Source of the DNA: Qipengyuania sp. HL-TH1
Lineage (GTDB): Bacteria; Pseudomonadota; Alphaproteobacteria; Sphingomonadales; Sphingomonadaceae
Length of the DNA: 64,000 bases
Assembly (NCBI RefSeq): GCF_036365825.1
Contig: NZ_CP142675.1
Coordinates: 2,736,501 to 2,800,500, forward strand
Direction of reading: 5' to 3'
Shown piece after piece: positions 26,715-34,919 of the stretch; position 1 is the first letter of the stretch, and each line of letters starts with the position of its first letter. Under the pieces are notes generated by a model that was not told where the DNA came from, did not search any database, and saw only the letters and a list, made by a program, of their open reading frames with translations. The translations under genes were made by a program, and so were the position numbers.

Positions 26715-27467
26715 ATGGAAGACGACCACATCGACGAAGTGCAACTGGACCTCGAAGTGGAGGAGCCGCCAACCGCGCAGCCAGAAGCGGCGCAAGGATC
26801 CGATCCGGCAACGGAAGCCTTCGCCCGCCTAGAAGGCGAAATGACGATGGTGCGCCATACGGTCCAAAATATGGCGAGGGAACGAGCCGACATCTTGATC
26901 CCCGACTACACCTCCACCCTCGGCCAGATGGCCGATCAGTTGGCAAAGGTCTCCAAGACTTTGAGCACAATCGGCACCAAGCCTGCCATCGAGCTGACTC
27001 CGGAAGACATTGCAGTTCAGATCAAGCGCGCCTCGCTCGACATGCTGCGCGACAGCAGCGACCTGTTTCGCCAGGGCCGCGAAGACCTAGACAATGCAAC
27101 CGGTCGGCTCGCTGCGATTGTAGGACGCGTCCGCACGGAGGCCGAGCAGAAGCGCCAGACCTGGCGCTTTGCTGGCATCGGGTTGGCTGCCGGTATGCTG
27201 CTTTGGTCGATCCTGCCCGGCACCATTGCCCGCGCCATGCCCGAAAGATGGCATTGGCCCGAAAGTATGGCTCGCAAGGCGGTTGGCGAACCGACCATCG
27301 TGGAAGCGGGCATCCGGTTGATCCGGTCTCAGAACCCCGAAGCCTGGGAGGAACTGGCTACAGCGCAGCTCATTCTGAGCGCAAACCGAGAAGCCTTGGA
27401 TCGCTGCCATGAGCGGGCACGGAAAGCGGAAAAGTCTGTCAGTTGTTCAATTCAGATCAAGCCATGA
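26715..27467 (+). CDS. DUF6118-like membrane protein, downstream of traA
   Basis: 250 residues with a strong ribosome site (AGGAGAACC) 10 bp after traA. The N-terminus is acidic, residues about 40-150 look helical or coiled-coil, and one hydrophobic segment lies at about residues 156-175 (GIGLAAGMLLWSILPG). This is the family commonly found directly after Ti-type traA in sphingomonad mobile elements, annotated DUF6118. Its role in transfer is unknown; the layout suggests an inner-membrane accessory protein. Confidence 0.72.
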   Translation: MEDDHIDEVQLDLEVEEPPTAQPEAAQGSDPATEAFARLEGEMTMVRHTVQNMARERADILIPDYTSTLGQMADQLAKVSKTLSTIGTKPAIELTPEDIAVQIKRASLDMLRDSSDLFRQGREDLDNATGRLAAIVGRVRTEAEQKRQTWRFAGIGLAAGMLLWSILPGTIARAMPERWHWPESMARKAVGEPTIVEAGIRLIRSQNPEAWEELATAQLILSANREALDRCHERARKAEKSVSCSIQIKP

Positions 27468-27594
27468 AGGTTTGTGCTGGCACCAAGGTCGGATAGAACG
27501 ACAAATCCTTGTTTGGCCAGCTTTGGTGCTTGTCGTGAAGTGAGATATACCGGGCCAACAAGATAAGCATGAGTTAATTTCTTCGACGCAGCCT

Positions 27595-28173
27595 ATGATC
27601 CCTTTCACATTCGACCAGCTACGCCGTGTAATAGACGCGAGGCGAGGCACAACCAAACAAGATACGCTAGCTCGGCTTGGGGAGGCTCTGCTCTTTGTGC
27701 AAAGCGTTGAAGCCTCGTTTCGCTTTGTGATGACATTCGTCATACAGAAAGGGCAGGAAGGACTTGATCTCGAAAAGTGGGAAGCGCAGTCGAAAGCTGA
27801 ACGGGAAAAAACTATTGGCTATTTCCTGAATCAACTCCGGTTCCGTGTTGACGTCGAACCTCAAATCGATTCCCGCCTTTCGACGTTTCTCAATATCCGC
27901 AATCAGATGGTTCATCGACTCGAAGAGGTACCAGGCTGGGGTCTTGAAGACGAAGCTTCGTTGAGAATCTCGAATGACTTCCTAACGGAGGTCTTTGCAA
28001 ACTGCTTTTTCGTCTATTTCTGGCTGTCCGGAGTCACAAAGAGCTGGGCGACACAGGCAGGCTTCACAACGCAGTATGATGATCACGAAGTTATGAAGAT
28101 CATCGACGAGCATTTCGTCCCACTCGCGGAGTGGTCGCTCGCCGCCAAGGAGACCGTACCGAGATCGGACTGA
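27595..28173 (+). CDS. HEPN-like protein, candidate ribonuclease
   Basis: 192 residues, almost wholly helical by composition, with the motif R102-N-x3-H107 (IRNQMVHRLEE) placed near the start of a helix. This R-x4-H pattern with polar second residue marks catalytic HEPN RNases. I do not recognise a named family. It is 6 bp upstream of a GIY-YIG nuclease gene, so the two probably form an operon. Many HEPN proteins act in abortive infection; here that is inferred from motif and context. Confidence 0.55.
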   Translation: MIPFTFDQLRRVIDARRGTTKQDTLARLGEALLFVQSVEASFRFVMTFVIQKGQEGLDLEKWEAQSKAEREKTIGYFLNQLRFRVDVEPQIDSRLSTFLNIRNQMVHRLEEVPGWGLEDEASLRISNDFLTEVFANCFFVYFWLSGVTKSWATQAGFTTQYDDHEVMKIIDEHFVPLAEWSLAAKETVPRSD

Positions 28174-28179
28174 GATGTT

Positions 28180-28740
28180 ATGCCAGATTTCCTTCAAACC
28201 AGCCCTCTGTATCAACTCTCCGATGTGCGTCGCAATAAGGCGATGCTGCCTACCGACCGGGGTGTTTACGGGTTTTACTTCGGGATGGCGCCAGGGATCG
28301 CCCCAATCGATGGAGCCTTTTGTCGCGGAAAGCTTAGCCTTCTCTATATAGGCACCGCAGGTGCTGACCGCGCGAGGCGCGGTACGTTGCGCAACAGGCT
28401 GGGTCAGAACCACCTTGGCGGGAACGAGCGTCGTTCGACGATCTGTCTGACACTGGCTTCACTATTACCCGACGTCGCTGGACCTAGCGTTCTGCGTATC
28501 GAAAAGGGCAAGGCCAAATTCCACACTTCTCCTCAAGGAGCAGCGCGGCTCCGCAACTGGATGGATGAGAATATTTACGCCTGCTGGATCACCGATCCTC
28601 GACCGGCTGAAGCCGAACAGGACTTGGTCAAAAGTTACAGGACGCCCCTGAACATCGACTTCTCCACCCATCCTTTCGCCCCCACGTTGAGTGAGTTGCG
28701 AAACAATCGACGGGCAGCGGCGAGAGCGCTGACCGCTTGA
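28180..28740 (+). CDS. GIY-YIG nuclease-like protein
   Basis: 186 residues. The GIY motif appears as G28-V29-Y30 (DRGVYGFYFG), the YIG motif as Y56-I57-G58 (LLYIGTA), the conserved arginine lies in GTLRNRLGQNH (R71 or R73), and the catalytic glutamate fits E146 in AEQDLVKSYRTPLN. All core elements of the fold are present although the spacing between GIY and YIG is longer than average. It is paired with the HEPN-like gene. A DNA- or RNA-cleaving defence effector is likely. Confidence 0.72.
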   Translation: MPDFLQTSPLYQLSDVRRNKAMLPTDRGVYGFYFGMAPGIAPIDGAFCRGKLSLLYIGTAGADRARRGTLRNRLGQNHLGGNERRSTICLTLASLLPDVAGPSVLRIEKGKAKFHTSPQGAARLRNWMDENIYACWITDPRPAEAEQDLVKSYRTPLNIDFSTHPFAPTLSELRNNRRAAARALTA

Positions 28741-28993
28741 GGGCGTTGATTTGCCATTCAGCCAGGTATCGGATGTACCAAGTACGATCGCGTCGTGTGC
28801 GGGCGATGCCCAGATTCGCGTGGATTCGCTGCTCTGCAGGTGCCTTCTGAAGAGGGCAAGTGCGGCTACCGAGCGTCCCGGAGTGCCCCAGAATGTGCTG
28901 GAAAAGCCCGCACATTGTGTGGGGTCAATCGTAGGAACTACTTCTGCGATTTTCTAGAAAGTAGAGCAATCACAACGCCCTAAGGCAGTTGAC
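28741..28993. other. Intergenic region at the right end of element 1
   Basis: About 250 bp between the GIY-YIG gene and the tRNA-Arg 3' part. No gene is supported; short frames on both strands show no protein-like pattern. This is where the right end of element 1 should meet the tRNA terminus. Confidence 0.5.
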
Positions 28994-29038
28994 TGGCGCA
29001 CCCGACAGGATTCGAACCTGTGGCCTCTGCCTTCGGAG
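28994..29038 (-). pseudogene. 3' part of interrupted tRNA-Arg(CCG)
   Basis: Read on the minus strand this contains the anticodon loop CTCCGAA, 3' anticodon stem GGCAG, variable region, a complete T arm (ACAGG-TTCGAAT-CCTGT), acceptor strand CGGGTGC, discriminator G and CCA. The 5' half is absent: bases to the right (29039 on) cannot form D or acceptor strands. Joined through the shared core to 47341-47384 it gives a complete 77-nt tRNA-Arg. It is therefore the left remnant of a gene split by element 2. Confidence 0.9.
29027..29038. repeat. Element 2 attachment core, left copy
   Basis: CTGCCTTCGGAG is repeated at 47341-47352. On the tRNA strand it is the anticodon loop plus 3' anticodon stem. 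Flanking bases differ immediately on both sides, so the identity is exactly 12 bp, the expected direct repeat left by a tyrosine integrase. Confidence 0.85.
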
Positions 29039-29050
29039 CCGGTACAGAAC

Positions 29051-29132
29051 GGGTACGCCAGACTACGAAATACTACTCTAAACTACTGTTTTGTATAGAT
29101 TTAGATTGAACTCGGATTTCGCTGGCGTACCC
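29051..29132. repeat. Inverted repeats inside the left end of element 2
   Basis: GGGTACGCCAG at 29051-29061 and CTGGCGTACCC at 29122-29132 are perfect 11-bp inverted repeats separated by 60 bp. They lie between the attachment core and the integrase gene, where integrase arm-type sites or an integrase-promoter operator are expected. Confidence 0.6.
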
Positions 29133-29209
29133 AAATCTACGCCCCGGTTTTCCTCCGAGTGATGACACCACAGTTACTCAAAAACGGGGCTCTGGAAACG
29201 GAGATCGCC

Positions 29210-30531
29210 GTGGTCAAATTAACGAAGCGCACTGTCGAGGCAGCCAAGTCTCAGGTGAAAGACTACATCATTTGGGATGAAGAGCTACCCGGTTTTGGGC
29301 TCCGAGTATACCGGTCGGGCAAGCGCAGCTATGTAATCCAGTATCGACAGAGGGGACGCGCGAGGCGGCTCACGCTTGGATTGCACGGCGTGTGGACAGC
29401 GGAACTGGCTCGCCGAGAAGCGAAGGCTCAGTTGGGACGTGTCGCGGGAGGCGACGATCCGGCAGAGGAGCGCCTTGAAGATCATCGTGCGATCACGATG
29501 AAGGGCCTCTGCAAGCGCTACATTCAGGACCTCGATGATGGCCTGATTCTCGGCAAGGGGGGCGCCCGAAGAAGCAATCGACCATCGATACCGATATCGG
29601 TCGGATCAAGAGACACATCATTCCCCTGATCGGAACCCGGCGCGTCAAGGATCTGACCAGAGCGGATATGGTCAAGATCATGCGCGACATCATGGCGGGT
29701 CGGTCGAGGATCATTGTCAAAACCAAGAAGCTACGGGGAAAGTCCATCGTGAGGGGCGGTCCTGGCACTGCTACCCGGACCCTGGGCCTCATTGGTGGGA
29801 TACTCTCATACGCCATTGATCTGGGGATCATCGAACACAATCCCGCGCACGGCATCAAGAAGCCGAAATACAAAGTGCGCGAGCGGCGGTTGACCGAAGC
29901 TGAGTACGGCATTTTGGGGAACATGTTGCGAGATGCGCAGGCGCAAGAAAAGTTCTGCCCGACAACGGACATCATCCGTCAGATTGCGCTAACAGGGTGC
30001 CGACGCGGCGAGATCATCAATCTCAAATGGTCCGACGTGGACCTGGATGGCAGTTGCCTGCGGCTTTCTGAAAGCAAGGAAGGCAGATCGATCCGGCCCA
30101 TCGGCCTGCCTGTTGTCGAATTTCTCGAGACACAGCGTAACACTGCCACGGGTAGCTATGTGTTCCCGGGTTACGGCGATGACACCGCTTTTGGCGGCTT
30201 CCCAAATCACTGGAACGCCTTGTTTAGCGGCTCACCATTGGAGGGGGTCACAGCCCATGTCTTGCGTCATAGCTTTGCGAGCATCGGCAATGATCTCGGA
30301 TTCACCGAAATTACAATCGCCGCGCTGCTAGGGCACGCCAAGGGTTCGATCACCAGCAGATATATCCACGTGCTGGACGCGACGTTGGTCACTGCCGCCG
30401 ACATGATTGCGGGGTATGTCAGCGCTTTGCTCAATGGCACGAACTTCCAGCGAGGCAGCTTTGCACTGGACCGCACTGCACGAAAGAGCGCCATGAGCGA
30501 ATTCATCGCCGAGCGCGCAGCTGGATCATGA
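29210..30531 (+). pseudogene. Tyrosine integrase of element 2, frameshifted
   Basis: Two frames together encode one integrase of about 440 residues. The first (GTG 29210 preceded by GGAG) gives the DUF4102-type arm-binding start KLTKRTVEAAK and reads to about 29560. The second continues with RPKKQSTIDTDIGRIKRHI and holds the catalytic domain: TGCRRGEI, HVLRHSF, LLGHAKGS and YIHV, ending at 30531. The break is at the run of six G after AA near 29556-29564; seven G would restore the frame. This may be a real mutation, a sequencing error or a slippery -1 site (G GGG GGC). Confidence 0.85.
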
Positions 30532-30616
30532 AATAGGTTCCGATGCAAACCTGCCAGCACACTCTTACTGCAAACGCGATTCAAGCCCCCTCCCCAGAAA
30601 TGGGGATGGCTAACCC

Positions 30617-30703
30617 TGTGGATAAAACTGTGGGCTCTTCGGACTATCAGGAACCGCTGGACTCGGACGATCAGGAACCGAAAGCTCGGACTATCGGGAA
30701 CCG
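30617..30703 (+). repeat. Iteron-like repeats with a DnaA box, possible replication origin remnant
   Basis: TGTGGATAA at 30617-30625 equals the reverse complement of the DnaA box TTATCCACA. Three direct 18-bp repeats follow at 30639, 30663 and 30686 (TCGGACTATCAGGAACCG with one change in each of the last two), spaced 24 and 23 bp, about two helical turns. This is the layout of an iteron plasmid origin. No repA gene is present in the element, so it may be a relic or a site served in trans. Confidence 0.6.
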
Positions 30704-30761
30704 AAACCACCTTCAAACATCTGGCATTGTTGGAAAATATGGCCCCTTAACTATGCTAACA

Positions 30762-30781
30762 AACAATCCTGTCGGATTGTT
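30762..30781. repeat. Short inverted repeat beside the iterons
   Basis: AACAATCC and GGATTGTT form a perfect 8-bp inverted repeat around TGTC. The low GC content of the stem and lack of a T-run argue against a terminator. A protein-binding site within the origin-like region is possible. Confidence 0.4.
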
Positions 30782-30892
30782 GCTAACGCGGCAGACTGCG
30801 CGCGGCTCCTCAGCGCTTTGGGATGCGCCGTCGCCGCGCACCTCGCGACTTGGCGGGTGCAAGAATCTCAAGCGCTTGCTAGGAATTGAGCG

Positions 30893-31804
30893 ATGAAGAC
30901 CGACCTCGATCATCTGCCCCCGCAAAAACAACGCGAGCTTGAACGCGTAGTGCAGCTGATCTTCGAAGAATTTGATGATTCCTTCGCGCTAGCCAAGCAT
31001 GACTGGAAGAAGGCCGGGCGCATCCTGAAGGTCATTCTCTACGGCAGCTATGCGCGCGGCACCTGGGTCGACGAACCACACACTGCAAAGGGCTACCAGT
31101 CGGATTACGACCTTTTGGTGATCGTCAATGACAGCAGACTGACCGACCGAGTGAAGTACTGGTCCAAGCTCGATGACCGGTTGATGCGCGAGTATGGTGT
31201 AACCGGGACGATCAAGACGCCGGTCAACTTCATCGTCCACACGCTTCAGGAAGTGAACGATGGCCTTGCGCATGGGCGCTACTTCTTCATGGATGTGAAG
31301 CAGGACGGGGTCGCGCTTTACCAGTCTGACGACACCGAGCTGCACACGCCCAAGCCGAAAACGCCCGAACAGGCGCTTGCGATGGCGCAGGAATATTTCG
31401 ATGAGTGGTTCAAGTCATCGATGCGCAAGTTCAAGCTTACGCAAGATGCGGTGGATCAGGAGTTTTTCAAAGAAGCTGCATTTCTAATGCATCAAGCGAC
31501 CGAGAGCTTGTACCACTGCGTGCTGCTGGTCTGCACCTTCTACACGCCACACGTGCACAATCTCGGCTTCCTGCGCACCCAGGCTGAGCGGATCGATGCG
31601 CGCCTTACCTATGTCTGGCCGCGCGACACACGGCAGGACCGCGCGCGCTTCGAGAAGCTCAAAGAAGCCTACGTCAAAGCGCGCTATTCGAAGCACTACC
31701 GCATCACCAAAGAAGAGCTCGAATGGCTCGGTGAGCAAGTCGAGGAGCTAGGCCGCGTCGTGCATGAGCTGTGTTCGGAGCGGCTTGAAAAGCTCAAGGC
31801 TTAG
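30893..31804 (+). CDS. Nucleotidyltransferase-HEPN fusion protein (MNT-HEPN)
   Basis: 303 residues. The N-terminal minimal nucleotidyltransferase has G51-S52 in LYGSYARGTW and catalytic acids D71 and D73 in SDYDLLV. The C-terminal HEPN-type helical domain spans about residues 160-295 (FFKEAAFLMHQATESLYHCVLL, then ARYSKHYRIT). In two-gene MNT/HEPN toxin-antitoxin systems the MNT part modifies and neutralises the HEPN RNase; here both are in one chain. The HEPN R-x-H motif is compressed (R264, H268), so RNase activity is uncertain. It stands between origin-like repeats and other HEPN genes. Confidence 0.82.
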   Translation: MKTDLDHLPPQKQRELERVVQLIFEEFDDSFALAKHDWKKAGRILKVILYGSYARGTWVDEPHTAKGYQSDYDLLVIVNDSRLTDRVKYWSKLDDRLMREYGVTGTIKTPVNFIVHTLQEVNDGLAHGRYFFMDVKQDGVALYQSDDTELHTPKPKTPEQALAMAQEYFDEWFKSSMRKFKLTQDAVDQEFFKEAAFLMHQATESLYHCVLLVCTFYTPHVHNLGFLRTQAERIDARLTYVWPRDTRQDRARFEKLKEAYVKARYSKHYRITKEELEWLGEQVEELGRVVHELCSERLEKLKA

Positions 31805-31860
31805 TTGAACGCCACAAATTAAACAGTCACGAAGCTCCACCCCCCACGTGCAAGAGTGCG

Positions 31861-32400
31861 CTAGCTTTTTCGTTTTCTGCTTTTCGCCTTCGTAACTTGC
31901 GCAGGCTTTTTAGCATTTCCTGACTTGGAACTGGCAAGTTTCTCACCGCCCAGCACGAACGTTGGTTCCCAAGGGGTGACCAGCGCATTCACGATCTCAC
32001 GCGAGAGATTAACCAGTTCACGCATCTCTCGCTTGTTTGCGAACGCACCTTGGTGGACGATGGCGTTGCGCTTCTTGTTCAGTCGCTCGGAGCGCTTTTT
32101 GAGTTTGCCGAGCGCCTTCTTTCGCGTCTCGTCTTGCTCAGCAGGTATGATCAAACGGCCAAATTTTCCATCGATGCCATTGGCCCATCTTAGCAGGGAA
32201 TCTACGAACTCCGGCGAGAATTCGCTTTCACTTTCGAAGCGCTTTCTTATCGCGATGTTGGCGGCAATCTCGGCGGCAGTAGCAGCTCTTACGATTGCTG
32301 TGGACCATTCCTTCCGGCGTTCGATAATCCCTTCGATCTTCTTCCACTGAGTCTGAAGCTTCTCGAGATCTTCGCGATCATCATAAGGTGTCTTGCCCAT
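31861..32400 (-). CDS. HEPN-like helical protein of unknown function
   Basis: 179 residues, highly charged and helical, with a lysine-rich tail (AKSRKRKS). The motif R111-N-x3-H116 in KKRNAIVHQGAF fits the catalytic R-x4-H of HEPN RNases. No named family is recognised. It is convergent with the MNT-HEPN gene and divergent from the AbiV gene 51 bp away, in a stretch with several HEPN proteins. A role in abortive infection is inferred. Confidence 0.55.
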   Translation of the reverse strand: MGKTPYDDREDLEKLQTQWKKIEGIIERRKEWSTAIVRAATAAEIAANIAIRKRFESESEFSPEFVDSLLRWANGIDGKFGRLIIPAEQDETRKKALGKLKKRSERLNKKRNAIVHQGAFANKREMRELVNLSREIVNALVTPWEPTFVLGGEKLASSKSGNAKKPAQVTKAKSRKRKS

Positions 32401-32451
32401 GTGTTGCTGATCGCATGCGCGTCACGGAATGAACAGTGCTAGAAAGCTTGC

Positions 32452-32686
32452 ATGAGCGAAAGAGGAACCAAGATCACCTTTGGTGGGCGTCAAGCGCGCG
32501 CCCTCTGCAACATGAGCCATTCGGCGCGTCTCGACTTTATCGCCGAGGGCCTGCCGGTTGTACTTCAAAGTGCGCGGGGCTTTTGGCGAGCGGCGGAAAC
32601 GCTTAAGGAGCGACCGCGCGAGGCGGCAGTGCTCGCGGGCTTCGCGGAGGAAGAGTCAGCGAAGGCCCTTATCCTCATCGATCTAG
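32452..32686 (+). pseudogene. abiV: AbiV-family abortive infection protein, 5' part, interrupted by IS unit
   Basis: The first 78 codons of an AbiV-like HEPN protein; the core block SARGFWRAAETL...AGFAEEESAKALILIDL is diagnostic. The gene stops at the CTAG target site (32683-32686) where an IS begins. Removing 32687-35774 joins codon GTC exactly in frame with the 3' part at 35775-36079 and restores a 179-residue protein ending in the same family. The disruption is therefore a recent insertion rather than decay. AbiV blocks phage protein synthesis in lactococci; this copy should be inactive. Confidence 0.82.
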
Positions 32687-32946
32687 GCTCTGTTGACAAA
32701 CTGATTGGTCTAGAGGCGAGCGGCGGCGATATGTATGAAGCCGAGGTAGCTTGCTGATGTTTTGTCGTATCGGGTTGCGAGACGGCGTGAGCATTTGAGC
32801 TTCGCGAAGCACCGTTCGATGCGGTTTCGCAACGCGTAGGTGACGGTGTCGTGGGGTATTGGCTCTTTGCGGTTGGCCTTGGCCGGGATCACCGGCGTTC
32901 CGCCACGTAGCGCAATGGTGCTTCGGATATGGTCGCTGCCATAGCG
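32687..32946 (-). mobile_element. Truncated IS5-family copy, left arm of IS-flanked unit
   Basis: This segment copies the first 252 bp of the complete IS at 34924 with one difference (T for C near 32710), through 32938, with weaker similarity to about 32946. It keeps the terminal inverted repeat GCTCTGTTGACAAACTG and the 3' end of the transposase, but the rest is missing. It bounds the left of the 3.1-kb unit inserted in abiV. Confidence 0.88.
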
Positions 32947-32957
32947 CACGAAGGCAG

Positions 32958-33380
32958 CTACCCTCCGACCAATAACAACTCATAGTCGCAATCGGCTGGG
33001 ACAGCATTCCGCAAGGTGACCGCATTTGTCGGCACAACGCCTCCACCAATTGATAGCGGAGTGCCGAATGCAATCTCTTTGGATCCGTCTATTGTTATTC
33101 CTGTCTGAGTTATGGCAACATCTGTGGCTTCCGAAAAGACAGCAAGATAGACCGCCTCCCCTCCGCCTGCGAATACCAGACAACCACTTCGGATCGCATA
33201 TTCTCCGGTGAATAAAGCAGCGTAAGGGGTTTCTCGGTCTTCAACCCGGCGTCCGATAAAAACCGATTCTGCCTGCGCTACTTTTTGATTTTCTTGAAGC
33301 ACTGGGGAAGTGTCCGGTGTCACTTCGGTAGAGCATCCGGCAACCAGGATGAAGATCGGAATGAGCCCAGCAATTCTCAT
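32958..33380 (-). CDS. Small predicted lipoprotein, cargo of the IS unit
   Basis: 140 residues with a lipoprotein signal (LVAGCS, Cys at about 16). The mature part has two cysteines (SGCLVF and ADCDYE) that could form a disulfide; no domain is recognised. Its ATG overlaps the stop of the protease gene by 4 bases, so the two are translated together. It may be a companion, inhibitor or surface anchor for the protease, which is inference. Confidence 0.65.
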   Translation of the reverse strand: MRIAGLIPIFILVAGCSTEVTPDTSPVLQENQKVAQAESVFIGRRVEDRETPYAALFTGEYAIRSGCLVFAGGGEAVYLAVFSEATDVAITQTGITIDGSKEIAFGTPLSIGGGVVPTNAVTLRNAVPADCDYELLLVGG

Positions 33381-34795
33381 TGTGTGACAATCGTAATGAG
33401 CTGTTGATCATCGACATAATCGATGGGCATATGGATCATTTTGCAATCCGGACCGACATCGGGATATGAAGAATTCCCTTCCATAAACGGCAGGCACGGA
33501 CGCTCATCGCCGCTAAAATTCACCTCACCTTTAGCGTTCCGGGTCGGATCGTGGATTGTTGCAGCAGTGACGATACCTGCAGCTTTGATGCCTCCGGCAG
33601 TGGTCGGCTCGGTGAATACGGCGCCTCCGCTATCACCTGATACTGCGTAGATGAATGCACTCGACAAGCCGGTTTCGATCCAACCTTTTATGCCGTTGAA
33701 CGTGTAGTAGCCGTGCGTAATCTGGCCGCATGTTAGACCAGTCGAGCGCCCGGATTTGCACAAGACCTGTCCAACTTTCTGGTCATAATATCCCCACGTC
33801 CCTTTCACTGCGTAATAACCTTCAGCAGATTGAGATGCGATAATGTTCTTGCTAGAGTCGAGAGTATGATCGTCGCTCGGCCTAAAGCCTTTAAAATCAA
33901 TTTTGCCAGGACCATTATCAAACCACACCCAAGCGCCGTTATTTAAACCATCGGTCCGATGAAATTGGTAATCGTATTTCGTGCCTGGCCCTATCCATTC
34001 TTTTTCGAACGTGAGAGACACCCAATGCGGGACGCCAGAGCGCTGATAATATATCCTCGGATTGTTAGCGCAGTGTGCGGCTGTGAGTATGATTGGACGA
34101 TTTAGGTTGTCTTTTGCGTTGAAAGCGAACGAGCAGACGTATCGCGAAGCATCCGCAGTCGAGTCTGAGAATGACCAACCACCGTATACTCCGTCTCCAG
34201 ATTGCATACCTGTTGCCTGCATCTGGCTCGGAACAGAGCCCTTCTTGATTTGGACAAAGCTCATCAAATCTTGCGGCAAGGCCTGCCGGATTAGTCCGAC
34301 TCCACTATCCAAGCTCGTTTCGATGACGAGACTGTCATTTTTGTGCTCATAATAAGATACGTAGTTGATGTTTAACGGCAAAAGCGCTTGAATTACCCGG
34401 TCGATGCGAACTTCGATTTCTGCTTCAGAAAATTTCACCTTCTTGGTTTGCAGATAACGTCTCATTTGTGGTGAGACCATCTTCCGCAGCGCTTGAGCGT
34501 CTGTGTTGTCTTTGACGGCGACGACTATCTTGTAAACCGGTGAATGTTCGATCCATATACCGCCAAAACCGTCCGGGTTGCTACTTTTCAACTGAGTCGC
34601 AAAAGCACTTACTTCCTCTTCCAGCGAGATGCGTTCATCGGCCTCAGACTGGGATAAGCCATATAGGTCCATAAGGTAAGCGACACCTGCGCTTACGTCG
34701 CTGGTAGCTGCTGACACTGGTGGCGGTGGAGCCTCCTGCGCTGCTAACGAACTGGTTGTCAAAAGCAACGATAATACTGCGACAGGCTTCAACAT
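33377..34795 (-). CDS. Secreted trypsin-like serine protease (S1 family)
   Basis: 472 residues with a signal peptide (cleaved near SLAAQ, residue 20). A long N-terminal region (about 35-190) resembles a pro-domain. The catalytic triad is readable: His in ILTAAHC, Asp in TKYDYQF and Ser in VSGDSGGAVF. This gives a chymotrypsin fold similar to bacterial S1 proteases made with a pro-peptide. The gene has visibly lower GC than its neighbours, pointing to foreign origin. It is cargo between two IS copies with the lipoprotein gene. Confidence 0.8.
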   Translation of the reverse strand: MLKPVAVLSLLLTTSSLAAQEAPPPPVSAATSDVSAGVAYLMDLYGLSQSEADERISLEEEVSAFATQLKSSNPDGFGGIWIEHSPVYKIVVAVKDNTDAQALRKMVSPQMRRYLQTKKVKFSEAEIEVRIDRVIQALLPLNINYVSYYEHKNDSLVIETSLDSGVGLIRQALPQDLMSFVQIKKGSVPSQMQATGMQSGDGVYGGWSFSDSTADASRYVCSFAFNAKDNLNRPIILTAAHCANNPRIYYQRSGVPHWVSLTFEKEWIGPGTKYDYQFHRTDGLNNGAWVWFDNGPGKIDFKGFRPSDDHTLDSSKNIIASQSAEGYYAVKGTWGYYDQKVGQVLCKSGRSTGLTCGQITHGYYTFNGIKGWIETGLSSAFIYAVSGDSGGAVFTEPTTAGGIKAAGIVTAATIHDPTRNAKGEVNFSGDERPCLPFMEGNSSYPDVGPDCKMIHMPIDYVDDQQLITIVTQ

Positions 34796-34919
34796 ATTAC
34801 GCTTCCCTTTTCCCTATTTGAGCTAGGGTCGACTGTTCGGAGCGGATGTCAAGTGGGAACGAGTTATTTTTCTATTCACATTGGTTGAAACTATTGTGAT
34901 TGTAGCGACCGGTAATCCG

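Larger units (their letters stand above)
30532..30892. other. Intergenic region with origin-like repeats
   Basis: 361 bp between the integrase and the MNT-HEPN gene. It contains a DnaA-box-like site, three 18-bp repeats and an inverted repeat, listed separately. Small frames in it have no protein character. Confidence 0.65.

Noticed and set aside
29159..29209. GTG 29159 or ATG 29162 as integrase start
   Set aside because: GTG 29210 has GGAG at proper distance and begins the conserved KLTKRTVEAAK block; the upstream extension is not typical.
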